The position numbers and the translations under genes were made by a program. A model generated the notes under the pieces. The model did no database searches. It was not told where the DNA came from and saw only the letters and a list, made by a program, of their open reading frames with translations. A stretch of DNA of 10,015 nt from VRUE01 sp040508545 (GTDB lineage: Bacteria; Actinomycetota; Thermoleophilia; Solirubrobacterales; 70-9), in assembly GCA_040508545.1 (NCBI GenBank), contig JBEVMR010000074.1:1-10015 (forward strand), given 5' to 3'. Below are positions 5,641 through 10,015 of this stretch, in pieces (position 1 is the stretch's first letter; every line of letters starts with the position of its first letter).

Positions 5641-5943
5641 TCAGTTATTGACCGGGGCGACGGTCTCGACCTCGCGGCCGATTGCCTCGGTCTCCTCGAG
5701 GCCGGTGTCATCCAGTTCGCGTGAGCAGACGATGCGGAAGCGCCCGGTGCCGATCGCCGAGTCCGGCACCACCGGCAGCCCCCGGATCTGATCCCAGCCC
5801 AGCCGTTCGACCTCGAACGGGTTCATCCGCACCTCAGCCGCCGGAAACGGGCAGCTCTGGTTGTGCTGGTCGATCGCCTTGGAGATCGCCTCCAAATTCT
5901 TCGCCTCGGGAGAAGCCACGCGGGCATCAGGATTGCAGACCAT
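5641..5943 (-). CDS. Small conserved-looking hypothetical protein (100 aa)
   Basis: A 100-residue soluble protein whose domain I cannot name. There is no signal peptide or membrane segment. Residues 13-29 form a likely amphipathic helix (P-E-A-K-N-L-E-A-I-S-K-A-I-D-Q-H-N). S-C31-P-F-P-A-A-E-V follows, then the compact block M40-N-P-F-E-V-E-R-L-G-W50, then G-L-P-V-V-P-D and G-T-G-R-F-R-I-V-C73. The tail (76-100) is acidic and probably disordered. I recall similar short actinobacterial proteins with N-P-F-E-V-E-R-L-G-W and G-T-G-x-F-R-(I/V)-x-C blocks, but cannot give a function. Cysteines 3, 31 and 73 do not form a CxxC pair. The start is the ATG at 5943; a purine-rich GGGAGGG lies about 12 bases upstream, somewhat far. 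ATG at 5826 (M40) is an alternative but would split the conserved region. The gene is divergent from dinB, 31 bases apart, so the two may share a regulatory region. Confidence 0.68.
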   Translation of the reverse strand: MVCNPDARVASPEAKNLEAISKAIDQHNQSCPFPAAEVRMNPFEVERLGWDQIRGLPVVPDSAIGTGRFRIVCSRELDDTGLEETEAIGREVETVAPVNN

Positions 5944-5974
5944 TGCCGTCCCGGGCCCTCCCTACGATCGGTGG

Positions 5975-7060
5975 GTGGCCGGTAAGCGGACGATCGCGCA
6001 CTTGGACATGGACGCCTTCTATGCGTCGGTCGAGCTGCGGCGGCGGCCGGAGCTGAAGGGGAAACCGGTGGTGGTCTGCGGCTCGGGGCCGCGGGCCGTG
6101 GTCACTACCGCCAGCTACGAGGCGCGCAAGTTGGCTGGTATCCACTCGGCGATGCCGGCGGCGGTCGCGCGGCGGCGGCTGCCGAACGCGGTCTACCTGC
6201 AGCCGGACTTCGGCGCTTACCGCGAGGCTTCCAAGCAGGTGATGGGGATCCTGCGCGCCAACGCGGAGACGGTCGAGGTCGTCGGCCTCGACGAGGCCTA
6301 CCTCGACCTCACCGGGCTCTTCGCTCCGAAGGCGACGATGCGGCGGATCTCGACCGAGATCCGCGAGGACACCGGCCTCACCTGCTCCGTCGGCATCTCC
6401 GAGAACCGGCTGCTGGCCAAGATCACCAGCGAGCTGGGCAAGCCCGCCGGCCTGGTGGTCCTCTCCCGGGCCGAAGCGCTGGAGCGCTTCGCGGGCGACT
6501 CGCCCGGGCTGGTCCCGGGCATCGGGCCGAAAACCGTTGTCAGGCTGGAGAAGATGGGGATTCGGACCCTCGCCCAGCTGCGCGATCACGACCCGGCCGC
6601 GCTCGAGCGAACCTTCGGCCCCCGCGCCGGTCGTTGGCTTCCCGCTCGCGCGCGCTTCGAAGACGAGACCCCGATCGCGGTCGAGCGCGAGACCAAGTCG
6701 CAGTCGACCGAGATCACCTTCGACGTCGACGTCGTCGACCACGCCGAGATGGCCTCGCACGTCAGCTCCCTCGCCGAGGAGCTGTGCCGGCGCCTGCGCG
6801 CCCGTGAGCTCGCCGGGCGCACGATCGGGATCAAGGTGCGGCTCGACGACTGGACCAACGTCACCCGCGCTCATACCGTCGAGGCACCGACCAACGATCC
6901 CGAGCTGGTCACCAGCGTCGCCCTGGAGCTTCTGCGGGCCTACTCCCCGCCCCGCCCCGTGCGGTTGCTCGGGGTGCGCGTCGCCGGGTTCGCCGGCGAG
7001 GAGCGCGACGCGGTGCCGGCCGAGGAGAAGGCGCAGCTCCGGCTCGCAGTTGCCGATTGA
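5975..7060 (+). CDS. dinB: DNA polymerase IV (Y-family translesion polymerase)
   Basis: A 361-residue error-prone polymerase that copies past damaged template bases. The palm opens H-L-D11-M-D13-A-F-Y16-A-S-V-E, giving catalytic D11 and steric-gate Y16. The second catalytic pair is D106-E107 in V-V-G-L-D-E-A-Y-L-D. The finger/palm block C-S-V-G-I-S-E-N-R-L-L-A-K follows (about 129-141). The thumb helix-hairpin-helix is G-I-G-P-K-T-V (about 183-189), and a little-finger domain covers roughly 235-345. Near the C-terminus Q-L-R-L-A-V resembles a beta-clamp-binding motif (Q-L-x-L-x), where many Pol IV proteins carry one. Length is normal (E. coli Pol IV is 351). I chose GTG at 5975 because upstream in-frame codons run into the divergent gene and have no similarity to the family. 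No SOS box was recognised in the 31-base divergent gap. The WS/DGAT gene starts 30 bases downstream, so co-transcription is likely. Confidence 0.95.
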   Translation: MAGKRTIAHLDMDAFYASVELRRRPELKGKPVVVCGSGPRAVVTTASYEARKLAGIHSAMPAAVARRRLPNAVYLQPDFGAYREASKQVMGILRANAETVEVVGLDEAYLDLTGLFAPKATMRRISTEIREDTGLTCSVGISENRLLAKITSELGKPAGLVVLSRAEALERFAGDSPGLVPGIGPKTVVRLEKMGIRTLAQLRDHDPAALERTFGPRAGRWLPARARFEDETPIAVERETKSQSTEITFDVDVVDHAEMASHVSSLAEELCRRLRARELAGRTIGIKVRLDDWTNVTRAHTVEAPTNDPELVTSVALELLRAYSPPRPVRLLGVRVAGFAGEERDAVPAEEKAQLRLAVAD

Positions 7061-7090
7061 ACTCCCGCTCGGGTCTGCGAAGATGGAGCG

Positions 7091-8521
7091 GTGGACCGAC
7101 TGACCGGACTCGACGCTTCCTTCCTCCACATGGAGCGCGCCGGCGCCCATATGCACGTCGCGTCGGCGATCCTCTTCGACGGCTCCCCTCCTTCCCACGA
7201 CGAATTCCGCGACCACATCGAGTCGCGCCTGCACCTCGTGCCCCGCTTCCGCCAGAAGTTGCGCTTCGTCCCCTTCGACCAGGGCAGGCCGGTCTGGGTC
7301 GACGACCCCTTCCTCAATCTCGACTACCACGTGCGGCGCACCGCGCTGCCGGCGCCGGGCTCCGAGGAGCAGCTGCGCAACCTCGCGGCGCGGATCTTCT
7401 CCCAGCAGCTCGACCGGACCAAGCCCCTCTGGGAGCTCTGGCTCGTCGAGGGCCTCGAAGAGGACCGCTTCGCCGTCGTCGGCAAGAGCCACCACGCGCT
7501 CGTCGACGGCATCTCCGGCGTCGACATCACGACCGTCCTCTTCGACGTCGAGGAGGAGCCCGACCATCCCCCCGTGCGCCCGCCGAAGTGGGCGCCCCGG
7601 CCCGAGCCCAACGACCTCGAGCTGCTGGGGGACGCCTTGCGCGAGCGGGCGACCAGCCCGCGCGAGATCGTGCGCGGCATGCGCGCTGCGCTGCGGGGGC
7701 CGCGGCAGGTGCTGCGTGGGCTCGCCAACACCGGCAAGATGCTCGAGGTGGCGACGGCCGCGCCGAGCACGCCCTTCAACGTCGAGATCGGCCCCCATCG
7801 CCGGCTCGCCTTCGTCCGCGCCGACCTGGGTGATTTCAAGCGGGTCAAGAACGCCCACGGGGGCACCGTCAACGACGTCGTCCTCTCGGTCGTCGCCGGC
7901 GCTCTCGGCAACTACCTGCGCGCCCGTGGGCACGAGACCGACGAGCTGGAGATGCGCGCGATGGTGCCGGTCAGCGTCCGCGCCGAAGAAGAGCGCGGCG
8001 CTCTCGGTAACCGCATCTCGGCGATGATGGCGCCGCTGCCGGTCTCCTCGCAGGACCCGATCGAGCGCTTGCGCCTGGTGACCGAGACGATGGGTGACCT
8101 GAAGGGCTCCGGTCAGGCGGTCGGCGCCGAACTGCTGACCAAGCTGACCGACTTCGCGCCGCCGACGATCGCCTCGCAGGCGGCGCGCCTGCAGCCCGCG
8201 CAGCGCTTCTTCAACCTCGTCGTCACCAACGTCCCCGGCCCGCAGTTCCCGCTCTACCTGATGGGCCGCCGGATGAGCTCGATCTTTCCCCTGGTCCCGC
8301 TCGCTCGCCGCCAGGCGCTCTGCGTCGGGATCATGTCCTACGACGGTCAGATCGACTTCGGCCTAGTCGGCGACTACGACGCGATGGCCGATCTCGAGAG
8401 CTTCGGCCTCGACCTCGAAAAGGCGATCGCCGAAGCAGTCGCCACGGCGCCGCCAGCGGGCGACGACGATCAGCGCACGGCGCGGGCCAGGACCCGGAAC
8501 GGCGCGGTTTCGGTCAGGTAG
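7091..8521 (+). CDS. Wax ester synthase/acyl-CoA:diacylglycerol acyltransferase (WS/DGAT)
   Basis: A 476-residue acyltransferase that esterifies fatty alcohols or diacylglycerol with acyl-CoA, making wax esters or triacylglycerol for storage lipid. It opens with the family-typical M-D-R-L-T-G-L-D-A-S-F-L. The catalytic H134-H-A-L-V-D-G140 (HHxxxDG) follows P-L-W-E-L-W. A second conserved block, G-T-V-N-D-V-V-L, begins near residue 258, and N-V-P-G-P lies in the C-terminal half. Length matches the 450-480 residues usual for the family. The start is GTG at 7091 with GGAG only two bases upstream; the N-terminal motif argues against any later start. The last 30 or so residues (A-P-P-A-G-D-D-D-Q onward) are polar, lie outside the domain, and come from the stretch shared with the convergent protease gene. 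Acyl chain and acceptor preference cannot be read from the sequence. Bacterial enzymes of this type sit at the cytoplasmic membrane and lipid droplets. Confidence 0.94.
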   Translation: MDRLTGLDASFLHMERAGAHMHVASAILFDGSPPSHDEFRDHIESRLHLVPRFRQKLRFVPFDQGRPVWVDDPFLNLDYHVRRTALPAPGSEEQLRNLAARIFSQQLDRTKPLWELWLVEGLEEDRFAVVGKSHHALVDGISGVDITTVLFDVEEEPDHPPVRPPKWAPRPEPNDLELLGDALRERATSPREIVRGMRAALRGPRQVLRGLANTGKMLEVATAAPSTPFNVEIGPHRRLAFVRADLGDFKRVKNAHGGTVNDVVLSVVAGALGNYLRARGHETDELEMRAMVPVSVRAEEERGALGNRISAMMAPLPVSSQDPIERLRLVTETMGDLKGSGQAVGAELLTKLTDFAPPTIASQAARLQPAQRFFNLVVTNVPGPQFPLYLMGRRMSSIFPLVPLARRQALCVGIMSYDGQIDFGLVGDYDAMADLESFGLDLEKAIAEAVATAPPAGDDDQRTARARTRNGAVSVR

Positions 8522-9885
8522 TTCCAGTCCAGCCGGCGGGCGTCGAAACCCTCCGCTCTGGTGTCGGCGTTGATCACGACCGCGGTGATCCGCCGGAAGC
8601 GACCCGGTCGTCCCAACCGCACCGTCATCCTGCCGCCGCCTCGCCTGAAGCGCAGCTTCGAGACGACCCTGCCGCTGCGCTCGCCGCCGGTCCGCCCGAC
8701 CAGGGCTAGGCCGGCGGCGACGCCCTGCGGCGCGACAGCGCGGGCGACGACCGCATGGGCGCCGCGGGCGTGGACGCGCAGCAGCTGGAAGGTGGCGTGG
8801 TTGAGCGTGCGTTGGAGCGGGCGGCCGTTGCGAGGCAGGCTTCCTTGGCGCGGCACGTCGGGGTATCGACGGCCCTCGTGGAATCGCCCGCCGGTGCGCC
8901 ACTCGGCGACGTCGCGGGCAAAGCGGGCGAGGTCACGGCTCAGCTCGGAGCGCCCAGCGGCGCGAATCGCCGAGTCGTAGCTCGAGACCGAGAAGCCGCC
9001 CGGCTTGGTGTGGAGGGCGCGCGCCCAAACGTTGCGCAGGATCGTGTCGCCGTAGCGCTCCGTCAGCCAATCGTTCCAGACCGCCGAGCCGTACTCGCGG
9101 ATCGAGTTGGCCGTGAGCGGCGTGCGGTAGAGGCGAACCCAGCGGCGCACGTACTGCAGGTAGTCGTCGATCCCGTCGTAGACCTGGTCCTCCATCCAGA
9201 CCGCCGTCGACTCGGCCATCCAGGGGTCCTGATAAGCGTCGTATCCCATCTGGAGGATGTGGCAGTACTCGTGGGCAAAGGTGACCGCGAGGGCCGCCCG
9301 CGGCTTGCTGGTCGGGTACTGGGACCTGCCGTAGTCGTTGTCCAGGACCAGGTAGCCGTACAGGCGGCGGGGAAGGAGGTCCCCCTTCGGAGTCTGGCCT
9401 TCGTCGGGGCTGGCGTAGCCGAAGAGCAGCTTGCCCAGCTCCTTCAGGTAGACGTCGGTCTTGCCGCGGCGACCGCCCCGTCTGCCGTCCGAGCGGGGCT
9501 CGCGCCAGCCCAACTCGCCGTTCTCGACCCTGCGGACGTGCGCGCCGATCGCGAGCACCCGCTCGACGTAGTCGGGCACGCCGTCGCCGTCCGCGCTTCC
9601 GTTGGCATCGGCGTCGGCGGGTGCGTCGATCCCCTCGGCGACCCAGTGCACGCAGAAGTGGCCGGCGCAGGCGGGAGACCGCGGCGCCTCGGGCACGGCA
9701 TAGGCGAGGCGGGTGGGATTCGGGCGATCCGTCGGCCTGGCGAGCGGCTGGCGGAAGGTCCACTGATCCCCGGCGTCTGCGCCGCTCGGAAGTGCGGCAA
9801 AAGCGGAGAGCAGGGCAAGCGAGGCGCAGAGCAGCCGTGCCGAGAAGGGTCGGGGGCGGGCTCTGAGCCGCAGTCTTGCCCGCAT
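8470..9885 (-). CDS. Secreted HExxH metalloprotease, MXAN_6640-like
   Basis: A 471-residue exported putative zinc protease. The signal peptide spans about residues 1-38 (arginine-rich start, hydrophobic R17-A31, likely cut after A-D-A38). Next comes G-H-F-C-V-H-W (75-81), then the Asp-rich loop D91-A-D-A-N-G-S-A-D-G-D-G-V-P-D-Y106, a calcium-binding EF-hand/thrombospondin-3-like signature. The zinc site is H205-E-Y-C-H209, with the likely third ligand E225 in W-M-A-E-S-T, a gluzincin-like arrangement. The C-terminal half (from about 350) is basic and beta-rich, probably an attachment or carbohydrate-binding-like module. This organisation matches, from memory, the MXAN_6640 family of putative metalloproteases; substrates are unknown. 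C208 inside the HExxH is unusual but is not a ligand position. The start is ATG at 9885 with AGGAG six bases upstream. The 3' end overlaps the convergent WS/DGAT gene by 52 bases. Two cysteines (C73, C78) lie near the mature N-terminus and may pair. Confidence 0.87.
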   Translation of the reverse strand: MRARLRLRARPRPFSARLLCASLALLSAFAALPSGADAGDQWTFRQPLARPTDRPNPTRLAYAVPEAPRSPACAGHFCVHWVAEGIDAPADADANGSADGDGVPDYVERVLAIGAHVRRVENGELGWREPRSDGRRGGRRGKTDVYLKELGKLLFGYASPDEGQTPKGDLLPRRLYGYLVLDNDYGRSQYPTSKPRAALAVTFAHEYCHILQMGYDAYQDPWMAESTAVWMEDQVYDGIDDYLQYVRRWVRLYRTPLTANSIREYGSAVWNDWLTERYGDTILRNVWARALHTKPGGFSVSSYDSAIRAAGRSELSRDLARFARDVAEWRTGGRFHEGRRYPDVPRQGSLPRNGRPLQRTLNHATFQLLRVHARGAHAVVARAVAPQGVAAGLALVGRTGGERSGRVVSKLRFRRGGGRMTVRLGRPGRFRRITAVVINADTRAEGFDARRLDWNYLTETAPFRVLARAVR

Positions 9886-9891
9886 CGGTTG

Positions 9892-9896
9892 CTCCT
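9892..9896 (-). promoter_or_regulatory. Ribosome binding site of the metalloprotease gene
   Basis: AGGAG on the minus strand lies six bases before the ATG at 9883-9885, near-ideal spacing. It begins three bases after the stop codon of the upstream 19-codon ORF, so ribosomes finishing that ORF would occupy or uncover it. Confidence 0.7.
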
Positions 9897-9899
9897 ATG

Positions 9900-9959
9900 T
9901 CAAGCCACCGCCGCGATTTGCGGGGTCAGCTTGCCTCTCTGGGTGTCGACGGTGGTCAT
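9900..9959 (-). CDS. Possible 19-residue leader ORF upstream of the metalloprotease
   Basis: An ATG at 9957-9959 opens a short frame, M-T-T-V-D-T-Q-R-G-K-L-T-P-Q-I-A-A-V-A, ending TGA at 9900-9902. Its stop is 14 bases before the metalloprotease ATG, with that gene's AGGAG in between. A weak purine-rich site (GAGAGA) lies about six bases upstream of its ATG. The peptide has no run of a single amino acid that would mark classical attenuation and matches no family I know. It could be a coupled leader peptide, the remnant of a longer gene, or a chance frame in a 130-base intergenic stretch. Confidence 0.3.
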   Translation of the reverse strand: MTTVDTQRGKLTPQIAAVA

Positions 9960-9970
9960 GGATATCTCTC

Positions 9971-9997
9971 TTTTGGAATTGACCAAAAGCTTCCAAA
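9971..9997. repeat. Nested inverted repeats, operator-like, upstream of the metalloprotease leader
   Basis: Two exact inverted repeats share sequence here. TTTTGG (9971-9976) and CCAAAA (9983-9988) form an 18-base palindrome with a six-base spacer. TTTGGAA (9972-9978) also pairs exactly with TTCCAAA (9991-9997) across 12 bases. The left arm can pair with either right arm, but not both. The element sits 11 bases upstream of the short ORF's ATG and is AT-rich in a GC-rich region. It could be a repressor operator or a switchable RNA stem. Confidence 0.4.
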
Positions 9998-10015
9998 CCC
10001 GGCGTGCGAGGTGGC

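Noticed and set aside
5861..5974. Extended N-terminus for DinB starting at ATG 5861
   Set aside because: The extra 38 codons overlap the divergent small gene and do not resemble Pol IV. The family homology begins right after the GTG at 5975.
5944..5974. SOS (LexA) box in the dinB divergent region
   Set aside because: I looked for GAAC-N4-GTTC or CTG-N10-CAG type sequences on both strands of this 31-base gap and saw none.
5927..7933. A 668-codon open frame on the minus strand across dinB and the WS/DGAT gene
   Set aside because: It is antisense to two well-supported genes. Its translation is rich in G, R, V, D and E with no motif, as expected when the opposite strand of GC-rich coding DNA lacks stops.
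9896..9902. TTGACA on the minus strand just before the metalloprotease start as a -35 element
   Set aside because: It is only 12-17 bases from the ATG, leaving no room for a -10 and transcription start, and it is part of the short ORF stop and the ribosome site.

Overview
The window looks like chromosomal DNA from a high-GC actinobacterium. Thermoleophilia (Solirubrobacterales-like) is my best guess. I infer this from the GC-rich codon use, the GTG/TTG starts, the paired Carboxypeptidase-regulatory-like secreted protein, the WS/DGAT acyltransferase and the MXAN_6640-type secreted metalloprotease. No tRNA, rRNA, CRISPR array or complete mobile element was seen, and no stretch over 300 bases lacks a gene.

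Layout. Bases 2-130 (+) are the C-terminal tail of an IS481/IS3-like transposase cut by the window edge. Its stop codon overlaps the stop of a convergent gene (127-792, -) for a small secreted protein with two 97-residue beta-sandwich repeats. This end of the window is visibly AT-richer than the rest. A minus-strand run follows, read from 4668 down to 916: a FUSC-type membrane protein, an SCPx-like thiolase, a short-chain dehydrogenase and a METTL7-like methyltransferase. Gaps of 59, 24 and 7 bases suggest one operon, with a probable role in acyl-CoA or lipophilic-substrate metabolism.

On the plus strand from 4833 comes a stand-alone CcdA/DsbD-type thiol-disulfide membrane carrier. It ends at a strong hairpin shared with a convergent 100-residue conserved hypothetical gene (5641-5943, -). 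That gene is divergent from dinB (DNA polymerase IV, 5975-7060, +). dinB is followed after 30 bases by a wax ester synthase/diacylglycerol acyltransferase (7091-8521, +). The acyltransferase overlaps tail-to-tail by 52 bases with a secreted HExxH metalloprotease (8470-9885, -). Upstream of the protease is a possible 19-codon leader ORF preceded by nested inverted repeats.

How the genes fit together: lipid chemistry recurs (thiolase, SDR, METTL7-like enzyme, WS/DGAT), and three proteins are secreted or involved in envelope redox. I see no clear case for a wholly new multi-gene defence or mobile system. The points most worth a second look are the lipid operon with eukaryote-like members, the missing start codon of the FUSC gene, the antisense overlap at 8470-8521, and the leader ORF with palindromes at 9900-9997.
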